A stretch of DNA of 64,000 nucleotides from Artocarpus heterophyllus. Lineage: Eukaryota; Streptophyta; Magnoliopsida; Rosales; Moraceae. The DNA lies in assembly GCA_025403435.1 (NCBI GenBank), contig CM046348.1, forward strand, positions 10,472,606-10,536,605, given 5' to 3'. Shown here piece after piece: positions 1-11,894 of this stretch. The position numbers and the translations under genes are program-made. Numbering within the stretch: position 1 is the first letter of the stretch; the number at the start of each line of letters is the position of its first letter. Below the pieces are notes generated by a model that saw only the letters and a list, made by a program, of their open reading frames with translations, was not told where the DNA came from and ran no database searches.

Positions 1-235
1 GTTACGATTTTTTTTCCCTCTAATATAAGAGAGAGGATTTTAGTTTTTACTGTAACAAAGATATCTGAGTATCAAAAATTTAAGGGGATGAGAACTCTAA
101 AAACTTGAATTTTTGATACTAAAATGATTCAAATTTTAGGAAAAACAAATATATATCCATAAGATTCTTGATGCTCGAATCTAAATTTGAGTCTATTGAA
201 TTTAAAAAATACTCAAAACAAACATGCGCTTAATA
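1..235 (-). mobile_element. MITE copy A (hAT-like family), cut by window edge
   Basis: On the minus strand this reads like the interior and one end of the elements at 40893-41486, 41487-41930 and 63065-63608. Shared parts include the stretch with ACTCAAATTTAGATTCGAG, the ATACTCAGATATCTTTG block and the purine-rich block before AAAATCGTAAC. The other end lies outside the window. It has no coding capacity. It sits directly upstream of the FTSHI3-like gene and may reach into its promoter. Confidence 0.6.
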
Positions 236-495
236 GTTGTTTAAAACTTCTTATGTTCTTTTGGGTTGATAAACGACGTGCCGTTTGTTTCCAAGTTCGC
301 TTTCGCTTAAATGATGAAACGACAAGTCAAGTGCCGTTTAAATGGCGGGGCATAAGAAAGTCCCGCAGTCAGACCTTGATGCCCATGAGGGACCCCACGG
401 GGTTATCTTTATGGATTTTCATATTGGTGTCTCTTGTACTATTTTCTTTTTCATCTTCTGAAACCCAAAAAAAGGAAACCGAAGAGGAGAGATAG

Positions 496-669
496 AGTTC
501 TTAGCTTCAGCTTCGTCTTCACCAGCTGATTCAATCAGGTAAAATACCCCCTTTATCGTGTTCAAAGCTGTTCACTTTCCTTTTTTATCTTTATTTTTTA
601 TGGTTAAATGAGTTAAATACAGTTAGTGGGTAGTTTTACTCAATAGCAGAAGTTGTGGTAGAGAGAGAC
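496..669 (+). promoter_or_regulatory. probable 5' leader of the FTSHI3-like gene, with a possible leader intron
   Basis: Between the AT-rich upstream DNA and the ATG at 670 lies a CT-rich leader-like stretch. A plausible donor, CAG|GTAAAA, is at 538/539 and a possible acceptor, AGCAG, ends at 649, which would give a 111 bp leader intron. This is inferred from splice consensus only. I see no obvious TATA box. Confidence 0.3.
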
Positions 670-3560
670 ATGGCTTGTTTTTCTATTGCTTTAAGTAATG
701 GGTTCTTGATAGCCCATGACAAGTTGGGATTTTGTGGTGGAAAAACCAAGTCTTTGAGGAGATGTGAACGTTTTTGTCATAATCGTTCATTGCCCTTTGC
801 TTCTATGATGGGATTTCGTAGATTTTACAATTCTCAAAATGGGTTTCTTCGGAATGGAAATCTTAGCTCACTGGTTAATAATGGTTACAGTAGAGTTTCA
901 CCATTTGGGTTATTATGTGGTTGTTATAATTTGCAAAATGGGTTGCCTTGTGAAGCTGAGATTGAGACATTGAGGAATGGGAACAATGGAGATAATAAAC
1001 AGGCTTATTTGGGGAGAGGTGAAAACAGCAGAGTGAGAAGGAGTAGAAGGAGATCTTCTTTAAGGTTACGCCCGAGGTTGCGGTTGTTGACTATAAGAAT
1101 GAAAAGAGCTTCAATTAGGTCTCTGTTGAATGATGTTGGGGCTTTTTTAAGAAAGAATACGATAAAGGTGATGCTTTCTGCTGCGCTTTTGTTTGCACTG
1201 GGGTCATGCTATCTATTTATGAAGATAACTGCATTACCGTCTCCGAAAATGGTTCCATATTCGGACTTGATTGCAAGCCTTCAGAACGGTTCTGTCACCA
1301 ACGTCTTGCTCGAAGAGGGATCTCGTCGTATATATTATAATACAAAATTGCGGAACGTAGAAGAGGCTCGAATGTCCAGCGGAGAGTCAACGGCAATAAG
1401 TCTACCAAATAAAAATGTGGCCAATAAGGATGCAAGTGATGACATTTCAAAGCCAGTCCAGCCAGCGAATGTGAATGTATTGAAGAAATTTTCAAGAAAA
1501 CAGGCTTCAACCCCAGAATGGCGGTATGCCACACGAAAAGTAGATCATGATGAGGAGTTTCTTCTTAGTTTGATGAGGGAGAAGGGAACTATATATAGCT
1601 CGGCCCCTCAATCAGTCCTCATGTCAATGAGGAGTACTTTGATAACTGTGATAACACTGTGGATTCCTTTGATTCCTCTAATGTGGCTGCTTTATCGTCA
1701 ACTCTCTGCCGCTAATAGCCCTGCAAGAAAGCGGAAACATGACTTGGAGATGGTTGGCTTCGATGACGTTGAAGGTGTTGATGCTGCGAAGGTGGAGCTT
1801 ATGGAGGTAAGAGTCCATTTGAAATTGTGGCAAACATGTGAAATTTCTCGTCGTAAGAATAGCATATGATTAAACTTATTTTACAATGGAGTTAATTGGC
1901 GTTTGCATTTCGGATTAGATGCAGAAAGTTTGTACTTTCCAAAAGCTAGAAATATGTGAGTATAAAAGCATTTTCTCAATATTGAAATTTATATGAACTT
2001 ATAGACTGTTTGCATGCATATCGTTTCTTGTTAATACAGTTTTCAGGATTCTATTTGTTTTGTAAGTGGTTGACCCACAAATTTTTCCAAATGGAATGTA
2101 TTTATATGTATCTTGCAATTAGAAAATTTTAGGCCATTGACTGTCTCTTATAGTCTCCTTTGTTCATATTTATTGACGCATTTTATGTTTGTAGATAGTT
2201 TCATGCATGCAAGGAGCAATTAACTATCAAAAGTTAGGAGCAAAATTGCCCAGAGGTGTGTTACTGGTGGGTCCTCCGGGAACAGGGAAAACATTACTGG
2301 CCCGTGCAGTGGCTGGAGAGGCAGGTGTGCCATTTTTTAGTGTTTCTGCTAGTGAGTTTGTGGAAATGTTTGTCGGAAGAGGAGCAGCTCGCATTAGAGA
2401 TGTTTTTCGCGTGGCAAGGAAACATGCACCTTCAATTATTTTCATCGATGAACTTGATGCTGTTGGAGGAAAACGTGGTAGAAGTTTCAATGACGAACGT
2501 GACCAAACGTTAAATCAGGTAATCTTACTTTGAATCTATTTGATTTCCTAATTACTTGCCACATTTTTCTCTGACGCATAAAAAGTAGGCCTTATCCTTG
2601 GGTATGCAGCAATCTGACTAAGAAACTATTCATTCATAAATTTTCTGTATGGTCTAAGTGCATATTTGAAGCCTTTAAGAACTTTTAGTAAATTTTTTGT
2701 GACACAACCTTTTTTTTATTCCCCCATAACATGTTTTTCAATCTCTTTTTACTCATAGTTTTCCAGCTTAAATTATTGGTTTCTGATTTTCTTCTACCAT
2801 TTGCAGTTGCTGACAGAAATGGATGGATTTGAGTCAGACATGAAGGTCGTAGTTATTGCAGCAACTAATCGACCAGAAGCATTGGATCCAGCCCTTTGCC
2901 GGCCAGGTCGCTTCTCAAGAAAAGTACTTGTCGGAGAACCAGATGAAGAAGGGAGGAGAAAGATCTTGGCTATACATTTAAGAGATGTTCCTTTGGAGGA
3001 AGACATGAGTCTAATCTGTGACCTAGTTGCTGCTCTGACTCCAGGTTTTGTGGGTGCGGATCTTGCGAATATTGTCAATGAAGCCGCTTTGCTCGCTGCT
3101 CGTGGAGGTAGGTCTGATTATATCATACCTTCGATTCAGAATCCATCTGTTTCCATTGAAACTTGCGTTTTAAACCTTGTTATATAATTATAATAGTCTT
3201 AATATTTAAAATGTTTATATCTCTTGTTTGCTCAACTTTCTTCATTCACTCTTTGTTAACTGTGTAACGTTTATTCTAAATGTTTCTCTGAGGAGAGGGA
3301 AAAAATGGAGAATTCTCTGGGTCCGATGCAAAATTGGTAATTAAGTTTTGGGGTTTTCAGGTGGTGACACTGTGACGAGGGATAATATAATGGAAGCAAT
3401 TGAGAGAGCAAAGTTTGGTATCAATGATAAGCAGCTTAGGCCTACTACAATAAGCAAGGAGCTGGGGAAACTTTTCCCATGGATGCCATCTTTGATGAGA
3501 AAGAATGACGCCAGAGATGAAGGGTTTCAAGGGCCACTAGGATATCAAACTCTAAGCTAA
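670..3560 (+). CDS. FTSHI3: FtsH-like AAA ATPase without protease domain, plastid (FTSHI3 type)
   Basis: Exons 670-1806, 2195-2518, 2807-3107 and 3361-3560 join in frame with GT-AG introns and give about 653 residues. A Ser/Arg-rich N-terminus suggests a plastid transit peptide. Membrane segments lie near residues 167-187 and 322-344, flanking the FtsH extracellular-type domain. The AAA domain has Walker A GPPGTGKT (405-412), pore FVG (438-440), Walker B IIFIDE (460-465) and arginine fingers in CRPGRF (519, 522). The protein ends soon after the AAA lid, and there is no HExxH zinc-protease domain. That ending is ordinary for FTSHI3, a family annotated as proteolytically inactive, so I read it as a family trait and not a truncation. 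Arabidopsis inactive FtsHi proteins are thought to work with a plastid envelope import motor; a role here is inference. I chose the ATG at 670; the frame is open five codons upstream without an ATG. Confidence 0.88.
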
Positions 3561-4079
3561 AGGACTCGCATTACAGATTTGCATTTTATACTTTGAATTT
3601 TCATTCAACTTTGGCTCAGCAACAAACTTGATTTATTGTTGTCTATCTAACGCATGTACAATGTGATAGCTGGGAATGATTTTGCATTAATTCCCATAAT
3701 GAAAAATTTTGAAGTTCTTTTTACAAATCTGAGGGTTTTCCTCTCTTAGAAACCAGAGCTTTTGAAAGGTTGCCTTTTCTATGAAGCCGGGGAGTGTCAT
3801 ACTGAAATGGAGTCTCGTCTCATGGATCCTCACAGATCTTCTATTAGTGATTTCTGGTTCATTCACTTTGAAAAGGGCAAGTCATGTGTGTGCTTTCCAT
3901 TCCTTCATTTTAAAGGGCTAGACTAGGCTAGTGAAGCAGGGTTTTTATTTTTATTTTTTTTGAATTACCAGTCAATATTAGTTCACTATACACTGCTTTT
4001 CTCCAGTTTCTTGTACAGAAAATGAAACTGTAAATCAAGCTAGAAGTTGGGTGGTCAAGCTATAGGTAATTCGAGATCG
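3561..4079. other. 3' UTR and intergenic DNA
   Basis: This is AT-rich sequence after the FTSHI3-like stop codon, presumably holding its 3' UTR. I see no gene in it. Confidence 0.4.
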
Positions 4080-4450
4080 CAAAACATTGCTTCATTGGAT
4101 AAATGGCCGTGGAGGGCTTGTTTGGAACAGAATTCTTTGTGGGCAATGGTCATTAGAAGTAAAGTATGGTTGACATTCCAGTGGTTGAAAGCTCAATCTA
4201 GCGTCTAGACTTCCCTTAGAAATCGAAAATCCCTGAAAATCGATTTCTCATGGTATGGAATCCTTACTCAAATTAACCAAATGTGCGGTGGAGATGGGTA
4301 CTAAAATTCGTTTCTGGGAAGGTATTTGGTGTGGTGATCGGCCTTTTGCTATCACCTTTCCTACAGACTGTCCAATCCGTCGACTGAACAATCTTGTCTT
4401 GTGTTCATATTTCTCCTATTGCAGAGGTTTGCAATGCTTCTTCTTATAAC
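4080..4450 (+). mobile_element. LINE (L1-type) ORF2 fragment
   Basis: The translation in more than one frame resembles the C-terminal part of plant L1 ORF2, between reverse transcriptase and the zinc-binding (zf-RVT) region. One frame gives SLDKWPWRACLEQNSLWAMV, like the conserved KWLWRF...ESLWR segment. Another gives GTKIRFWEGIWCGDRPF, like the conserved KIRFWEDxWxGDxPL segment. Frameshifts and loss of the rest show it is a dead fragment. It is not part of the LINE at 47650-57400. Confidence 0.65.
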
Positions 4451-5083
4451 AACATAAATCGGAGCTTACCGTTTCATTTTGAATAAACAGGAGTGATCTT
4501 GTGACCCAATTAATTGGCTTTTCTTGTCATTTTTTTTTCTTTCTCAATGACCAGGATAATTTCCCTTAGCAAGTTTGTCTCATTTTAATTCATATGGATG
4601 TCGTGTGTGGCTTAAAGTCTTTGGTTGGTTGGTGTTTCCTGGGAAGATCAATAGCTATATGTACTTACTGTTGGTCTGTTTTTACGAGTTTAGTGTTTTG
4701 TCATAGTTTAAAATAAGTATTAATAAAGTTTAGATTATGTTTTTTTTTTTTTTAGTTTTCATTCCGTGTTTATTTTTTTCATGGCTACATATATATATAA
4801 TGTATTTTACATTTGATTATATTTTTATGTGGCGATAATGATTATATGTTTTTAACATGTCAAGTTTTATGTAAACTAATTTTATATATTGCGTATAGAC
4901 TAATTTTATACTGTAAACATTTCAAGTTTTTATATAATACACAAATATTCTCCACAGCAACATGCAGGTTTTTCGACTTTTGGCTAGTAATTTACTAAGG
5001 ATATGCTTTTAAAGATTTTTACATACATCCCACTAACAAATCAACTGTATATATTTCATGCGAATTATAGTCAAGTATCAATG

Positions 5084-5139
5084 ATATGAGTTGCATATAA
5101 TCTACATTTAAAATAATATGAGTTGCATATAATCTACAT
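5084..5139. repeat. two-unit tandem repeat, about 31 bp period
   Basis: ATATGAGTTGCATATAATC followed by TACATT occurs twice in a row, starting at 5084 and 5115. It is AT-rich non-coding DNA. Confidence 0.7.
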
Positions 5140-5220
5140 TCAACTATCCTAGAACGTGTAGAGTTTAACTCCTTTTTAATTAAGTTCAAAAACATATATG
5201 TAAAGTAATATTGGATTCTA

Positions 5221-5338
5221 TTAACACTTGTTTTAGTGGGAAACGTCTTTATGCGCTATGAGTGATTTTCCATTTTCCCCGTTGTGTTACTTTTACAAGC
5301 ACGCTCAAGTATAAGAATGACTTAGCGTGGCCGTGGCG
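5221..5338. repeat. dispersed duplicate, copy 1 (partner at 5941-6052)
   Basis: The block starts with TTAACAC then TTTTAGTGGGAAAC and ends with TATAAGAATGACTTAGCGTGG. The same start and end, with a diverged middle, recur at 5941-6052. I see no coding potential. Confidence 0.55.
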
Positions 5339-5389
5339 TTTAACTTGCTAAAAGTGGAATATTTTTTTCCTTTTAATAAGAAGTTTGGA

Positions 5390-5535
5390 TTGTAGCTCTA
5401 ACCATACAGTTTCAACCCAAACGTTAAAGCTCTTATATGTTGTAATATAAAGCAAAAATTTATTATAAACTAATAGTATAAATCTCTTACGTACTACAAT
5501 ATATGCTCTCAACCATAAAATTTCAACTCTTCTTT
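5390..5535. repeat. AT-rich dispersed repeat (AATATAAAGC family)
   Basis: This contains GTAATATAAAGCAAAAATTTATTA with flanking blocks such as AACCATACAGTTTCAA and CTCTTATATGTT. Related blocks lie at 6420-6540, 17530-17640, 20400-20560, 24870-25095, 30635-30770, 31050-31190 and 32640-32770. It is probably a decayed MITE family. Confidence 0.45.
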
Positions 5536-5940
5536 TAATTCTTAAACACGGCATAAATCATCTACATAGAGTGATGGTTGGTCCCTATTAATACAATTAA
5601 ATGAAACCAAGCCCTTTTCCAAATACGAATCAAATTTGATTTTAATGTCTTTGTCAGCAAATCGTTGAAGGAATGACCTCATTGATGCAAGTAGTTTGAA
5701 GGCCAATAACCTTTTGCTAACTTTTATTATCACTATCTTGACAACCTTAATTTTTAGATCCTCCATTATACTTTCAAAAAAGTTCCAGTCAATCTTAATC
5801 CACATAATCTGTGCTTTTCTCCATGTGCCTTGTACAAAATTCAAAGCCTAAAATGTCTGGAATTTGTGAGTATTTGTTCATAGTTAACTGCAATATGAAA
5901 TCATGTCAAGTTGGATGAAATTAACGGAAAGAATCAAGTA

Positions 5941-6052
5941 ATTAACACAGATTTTAGTGGGAAACACCTCAATGCTTTTCCTTCTCATCTTTTCATTCAT
6001 TTGATTTGTTTCTTTTTGGCAGTTTCGCCTATAAGAATAACTTAGCGTGGGA
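5941..6052. repeat. dispersed duplicate, copy 2 (partner at 5221-5338)
   Basis: See the partner block. Shared ends are TTTTAGTGGGAAAC and TATAAGAATAACTTAGCGTGG. The copies lie about 720 bp apart in direct orientation. Confidence 0.55.
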
Positions 6053-6309
6053 TCATGATGTTCAAAAACAATTCAACCCCCCCAAAAAAAAAATACCCTA
6101 TAGATATGGAATCTTTTATCTTGTCCATAGAAAGACGGTTCGTTCCTATAGAAAATATCATTTTCCAATATGGGATTTGTCTAATCATCTTTCAGATGTT
6201 ACTAGAGGAAAAGATCATACAATTGACAATCTTCCATATCCCAGTAAGTGTGATTTTGACACCCCCTAACGTTGCCCATCCAAAAAAGATCATGCTCGTT
6301 TATTTTTAG

Positions 6310-7260
6310 CAATATGATTGTGTATCATGCTCATCATATACTTTACTCGTAGTCCATGTTCTTTTCTTTTTCTTTTTTTTTTTGGTGTTTGACAAAATTA
6401 ATTCTAATCAAAATTTTTAGTTGTTACATTGTAAGGCTTTTACATACTACAGTGATCATAAAAAACAAGTTACAGTGTAAAATTCTCATATGTTACAGTT
6501 TTTTAGTTTAAAAATTTTAGCTCCAACCATACTTTTTAAATACCCTTTTATTTTAAACAAAATGCACCACAAGATGACACATGAGAATTTTAAAGTAAAT
6601 AAAAATAGCCGTGATTGTTAGTTCAAGGCATTAATCATTCAAAGTAAATACACATTAAAATACCATGAGTTAAGTTCCTTTTGTATTAAAAAAAGAATAA
6701 AATCTCAAATTTATGGAAAAATATTCAAACTCCCTCCTTTTTCGACGTACTATAAATCCCCTCATTCATAGAGAGAAAGATTCTCATTTCATTGACATAC
6801 TAAAAGCCTTGTTATTTCAGTCTTTGATCTTCTTTTCTTATGGTTTAGTTATTTGCTCAATCCAAATTATTGGGTCAAGGACGTAGTGTTCAGCGAAATT
6901 TTGTTCTCTGCACTAAATATTTTGAAAACGTCATGGTTTAATCCATCTTTCCAGAAACATCGGAGTAGCTAGATCTTTAAAAATGAATATCAAAATCAAC
7001 GTAAGGAAAGTGTACGTCCTAAAATAATATTAAAAGTGATCCAGGGAGCACATTCCAAGCTTCTCAGTTCTCACCATGGAAGATTCAATTATTTTCCTTT
7101 TCTTACTCCTCTTTAATTGGGACAAAAAGTCATTTGGTATAAAATTTTGCACATGATTGTCAGACACCAAAACTGTTTGCCTTTAATGTAAGAGATTACG
7201 ATATCCACACTTATTGGAACGGACTAAAAGTCATGGTCGGCAAGTAAAGATAATTTAATT
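6310..7260. other. intergenic, no gene seen
   Basis: AT-rich DNA. It includes a copy of the AATATAAAGC-type repeat at about 6420-6540. I see no supported gene. Confidence 0.4.
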
Positions 7261-7262
7261 AG

Positions 7263-7990
7263 AGTATGTTTGATTGGGGTATTTAAATAAAATATTTAAA
7301 TAAAGATTTAAATTTTTATAAAAAAAAATATTATAATAAAATAATTTAAACTGTGATTTAAATTATAAAATAAATAAGCCTTTGGTTGTAAGTGTTTTTA
7401 CTTTAATTATAATGAAGTAGGTGGTATTTTTTTTTTATATATAAAAAAAAGTCGTCTACCATTTTTTAATAAAAATAAATTGTTTTTACTGCTATCTCTC
7501 TCTGGAGCCTTCTCCTTATTTAATCAGGTTTGAAAAAATCTTCGGTTCCGTTTCAATAATGCTTGGTCCCTCCTCTTTCTTTTCTTTTTTTTGAAAGTAT
7601 AATGCTTGGTCTCTTCAACTTTCTACTTTTGCAGGAAATGTACTTTAAGGTCTAGGATTGGATTAATACTAACGGGACTCCACTGCGTGGAAAATAAGCC
7701 AAAGGATTTTTTCCATCCACGTCATTCCAGCGTCAGTTCTTATCCTTATATGTTATTATTACTACATATTTTTTACAAGCATATTATTGTTACGTATTTT
7801 TCTGTTTTCTTGTCTAGCCGAAAAGAAAGAAGGAAAAAATAAAAATAAAAATTGATCCAAAAAGTATATTATAAGACTGTTTATTTTATGATTTAAATCA
7901 TGATTTGAATTATTTTATTATAATATTTTTTTTATAAAAATTTAAATTTTTATTCAATACTTTATTCAAATTCTGAGTTCAAGAGACTCT
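7263..7990. repeat. long inverted repeat with about 0.5 kb loop
   Basis: The arm at about 7306-7376 (TTTATAAAAAAAAATATTAT then AATAAAATAATTTAAAC...) is the near reverse complement of about 7880-7953. Weaker similarity extends outward to 7263 and 7990. The arms could fold into a stem of roughly 70-120 bp. The loop, 7390-7860, has no supported gene. It may be two oppositely oriented MITE copies or one foldback element. Confidence 0.6.
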
Positions 7991-8978
7991 ATGTATATAT
8001 ATACATATATATTTTTTATCATATCAAGTCGTACAGTGGCAAAGAAAGCCTACCGTTACCGCTAGGTAGTGGCGTGAGGGCATCATTAGTTATGTTTTAT
8101 CCTTCTAAAAAATCTATTGATTATGAAATAAGCTAATAAACAAACACATGAACTTGGGAAACATCGAAGGCACAAGATAAAAATTATTTTGGGACAAATG
8201 GTCAAACTCTCCCCAACTATCGCCATCTTGAATTTCATTCATGGTAGAAAGTAAAGTCTCTGATATGACAAAGTAAACGGGCTCTTTCGATGTCACCGAT
8301 TTTGATGGCGGTGAATCTTAAAAAATTTAGCAAGAAAAATACTTTTTATACGCCTTCTAAAACTGTAGGTGTCAATCTAGTTTGTAGTATAATTTTTATA
8401 TTAAGTCTTATTATTTTATTAATAGTAAAATTATAACCTATAAAATTAAATAAAATTGCTCATTTAGTAACATTAATTAAAAAAAAAAGAAAAAGAAAAA
8501 GCACTAGTTATCACCAACAATGATCATCACTATTAATTCTTTAAAACTATTTAGGATTTGATTTATAAAATTACGTGAGATGATGTATTGGAATAAAGAC
8601 AATGTATCAAGTGAATTATCAATTAAATCCTAATTCATGGTAGCAAAACTAGACTTGTAGACCGCCAGGAATATCGGCTGTAAATATTGTACTTAATTAG
8701 ACAAGTTGGCAGGAGAGACAGGAAAAATGAATTAAGAATTCTAATTTTATTTTTCCAACATTAGACTACACAAGAGGAAGTGGTCTTTTCCCTTTTTTTT
8801 GGCTAAAGAATTAGCCTTTTTTTTTTCTCTTAGCTAATTCATGATACGACATGAGAGCATTAACCAAGCTTGAACATTTTCCATCAGTGAGACAGTAGTG
8901 AAAAGTTCACGACCAACTCATTTTGTCCCATGAAAAAAGCATCGGCAGCAAATCAATTTAGTCCCGGTGTGCCGCGCC
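7991..8978. other. intergenic, downstream of ProDH
   Basis: AT-rich DNA 3' of the proline dehydrogenase stop codon. It presumably contains its 3' UTR and terminator. No other gene is supported. Confidence 0.4.
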
Positions 8979-11710
8979 TCACATGATCACTGCTTTCAGT
9001 CTCCTCTTCAACTCCTTCCTGTTGTTAAGCAGATAGTCACCCAACAAACAAAACCACATTAAACTTGTACCCTCAATAAAATAGATTAGAATCACATAAA
9101 GCATTTGAAATTCTCTTTTTATGGAAAACAAGGTTAAAACACAACCATTCAGAAAACAGTTGGTCTTAATTAATCTGTCTCTGATCACAAAATAATAACC
9201 TATATTTTATAAATAACGAGTTTTAACCCATGTAATTAAATAAAATGTTCAAAATATTTTGCCTGTGTGATAGTAACAATGACATCTAGCTGGGGCTAAA
9301 AATTGGTGGGACCCATTTGGAGAACCTTTTTATGAGTGGCCCCATTAGTTTGTAAGAAAAATGTTTGGAAGCACCTAAGTGCTGCAACTAATAAGAGTGG
9401 ATGAGTAAATGGGACCACGTATATAGGCATTTTAACGTTATTTGTGTGTAATACCTCATGAGTTGTCTGTCAACTGTTGAAGCAGACAAGACACCCTTAT
9501 TCTCCTCAGCCCTCCGAAGTAAATAAGGAATGACCATATCAATAGGCCCAAACGGCATGTACTTGCTCACTTGAAACCCTGCGTTCTTCAGGCCAAACGA
9601 CAGCGAATCCGCCATTCCGTACAGCTGCGCAAACTCAAGCCTATGCTTCACTTTCTCAATCCCCAATTCATGCGCTTTCGCCGCCGCCAATTTCCCTGCA
9701 CCCCACATTATAAGAATCCTTTACAAGTCTTTAAAAAAAAAAGAGAAAATTTTGCATCTTTGATAGGCCATTTGGAACTTAGTTAAAAACTAAAAATTTT
9801 GCATCTTTTTAAAACTTAGTTCATGTCAAAACTTTAAACCAAAATTTTGTCTTTTTAAATTTAAATTTTATGAAAGAAAGTATTATAACTTTTAAATTAC
9901 GTTTTCGACCAGCCTATAAAATTTTGACATAACCTGATTCAAAATTGTGTGTCGCGAGCACCAGCCCGCCAGAACCATTGGCGATCTTATCGAGAATGAA
10001 CGAAGCACAATCGTTGTAGCAATCGTGGGTGTCCTGAATCGAGTTGTGTATTGGAGACTCGTAGCCGAGCGAAGCCGCAGTCTTTGTCTCGCTCGACATG
10101 TAAGCCCCTCTCACTGCCTTGAACCCCATTGGAATCCCCATCTTGTCTGCGGCATTGCTGGCCAGTAGTAGCCTTTCCTTTGCGTCCTTCAAGTACGCCT
10201 GGATCGTACCGTACACGATCGGCATGCTGTCCCCTTTCTTGTTGTGTATGATCGCGGACGCGTACGTCAAGTAGTCGATGGCGGGCTGCACCGCCGTGTG
10301 CTCGGCGTCGACGGCCAAAGGGATGTTGGCCTCGGCGCATTCCTGACAAAGCTTGAGGAGCCTCTCGTGGCCCAATTGGAGGTCCCGCTCTTCCTCAGGG
10401 GTCAGTGGCTCGGGCCTCTGGAGGGTGTGGTACATGGGGCTCGAGTCGGAGAAAATGGGCAAGCTATCAAGCTTCCACGGAAGATGGCATGAAGGATCCT
10501 GGTGTTGCCATCTAAGCAAGTCGCTCACGCTCTCTAGCACTCTCATGGGGCATATTGCACTGATTTTGACCATTATAAAGCTGGCCTGCATTGTAGTTGT
10601 ACTACGCATGCACGTTACAATCATCAATAGTAAAAATATGTGTCATTTTCATGGGCTTGAAACCAAAACTCTTGACATAAAGAGTTTATATTGCTAACGT
10701 TGGATATGGAAGATATACATTGCAGTCTCTTCTGGTAGAGAGTAGATATACATGGAGAGACATATGTTATGTACCAGCTGTATCCACACATACATATGTC
10801 CACGTGACATAAAGAACACTTTAAACACCACACGTGGCAACTCCGGATTAGATTTTCTTTCTTTTTTTTTGGTTAATTTGACAACCAAAAAATAAAGAAA
10901 TTTTTTTTTTAATGTAACGAGATTCTACTGTTATGTTTAACATCCTCGCCGTGACAATGACGATGACAAGAATGAATGTTACAATGATTTTTTTAAAAAA
11001 AGAAAAAAATATCAGAAAAGTTGATTTCTGAAAACGACCCAAGATCTTGAACACTAACACGCGATAAAAAAATCAAACAAAAAAAGAAAAGAATAAAATA
11101 TGATTAAATAATTACTTACAGAAGAAGGAGGTAGGGACTTGGTGAATCTGACGGTGCGGATAAAGCAGTCGAGGTTGCTATCACAGACGTCGTTTTCAGC
11201 CGCATACTCCAGAGCGTAGACGGGCATACCCCTGATCCCGGTCTCCTTCAGCCTCAAAACGTTGCGTCCCGCGGCCTCGGAGTCCTCGCCGGCGCAGAAA
11301 TGCTCGTAAAACGTGTGTCGTATAGTCCCCAGAATCAAGTCCCTCACAACCTCCGACTCCATCAGCCTCGACCTCATCACCCACATCCCCAAATCCACCA
11401 TCGTCTCCATCGCCGCTGCCTGGAGGTTCGCCGACGCCCTCACCAGCTTCGCCGTCGGCACCGTCGCGAACAGCTTCTCGTAGTCGTCAAAACTGAGCAG
11501 CGACGACGACGTCGATCGTGGTCTGTCCAAAACGACGTCATCCGGGGTGAGGACGACGGTGGCCGTGGTGGCGTCAGGTTTCTCGGCGAAGCTGAGAGGC
11601 GAAACGGCAGCAGCAGCGGCGGCGGAGGAGGAGGAGGCGGCGGGGTTGAGACGCCTGGAGAAGTATAGAAAGCTTTTCAGGAGGGTTTTACGGGGAGCAC
11701 GGCTTGCCAT
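8979..11710 (-). CDS. ProDH: proline dehydrogenase, mitochondrial
   Basis: On the minus strand, exons 11710-11120, 10585-9934, 9695-9455 and 9018-8979 join in frame with GT-AG introns and give about 507 residues, close to the usual plant length of about 500. The Arg/Ser/Ala-rich N-terminus (MASRAPRKTLLKSF) fits a mitochondrial presequence. Family motifs of the FAD-binding barrel are present: AVDAEHTAVQPAIDYL, KAVRGAYMSSE, LATHNFES, FAQLYGMADSLSFGL, SKYMPFGP, YLLRRAEENKG and a terminal KELKRRLKAVIM. The enzyme oxidises proline to pyrroline-5-carboxylate at the inner mitochondrial membrane and is the first step of proline catabolism. In other plants it is repressed by osmotic stress and induced by proline. 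I saw no ACTCAT proline-response element in the first few hundred bases upstream. Exon 1 is much more GC-rich than its surroundings. The frame shows no breaks. Confidence 0.93.
10801..10836. promoter_or_regulatory. pair of G-boxes in ProDH intron 1
   Basis: Two perfect CACGTG palindromes lie at 10801-10806 and 10831-10836, exactly 30 bp apart, within intron 1 (10586-11119). G-boxes bind plant bZIP and bHLH factors. A regulatory role here is inference. Confidence 0.35.
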
Positions 11711-11841
11711 CAGTGGCGGAGAAATTACTCAATGAATAGCTTTGTTGAACTTCTCTTCTCTCTTGCTTTCTTGCTTCGGCTTTCTCTTTGGTGGTGATGA
11801 AAAATGAAAAAGATGTGGGAGTTACATAGAAGATTTCCGAG

Positions 11842-11848
11842 TATTTAT
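11842..11848 (-). promoter_or_regulatory. possible TATA box of ProDH
   Basis: On the minus strand GATAAATA lies about 130 bp upstream of the ProDH ATG at 11710, a plausible core-promoter position. There is no other support. Confidence 0.3.
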
Positions 11849-11894
11849 CGGTGGTAATTCAGTAATCATGTCCATGTGGTTTGGTGGCTAGACA

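Noticed and set aside
187..495. Open frame of about 100 codons upstream of the FTSHI3-like gene
   Set aside because: It has no ATG at its start, overlaps a MITE end and shows no family similarity. It is probably promoter or leader DNA.
670..3560. Reading the FtsH-like gene as truncated because the zinc protease is missing
   Set aside because: FTSHI3-type proteins normally end after the AAA region, and the frame closes cleanly with an ordinary 3' flank.
5542..5844. 100-codon minus-strand frame
   Set aside because: The composition is AT-driven, no domain is seen and it has no gene context. I cannot support it as a gene.
11300..11668. Plus-strand frame of about 120 codons rich in Arg and Gly
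   Set aside because: It is antisense to ProDH exon 1 and is explained by its high GC content.
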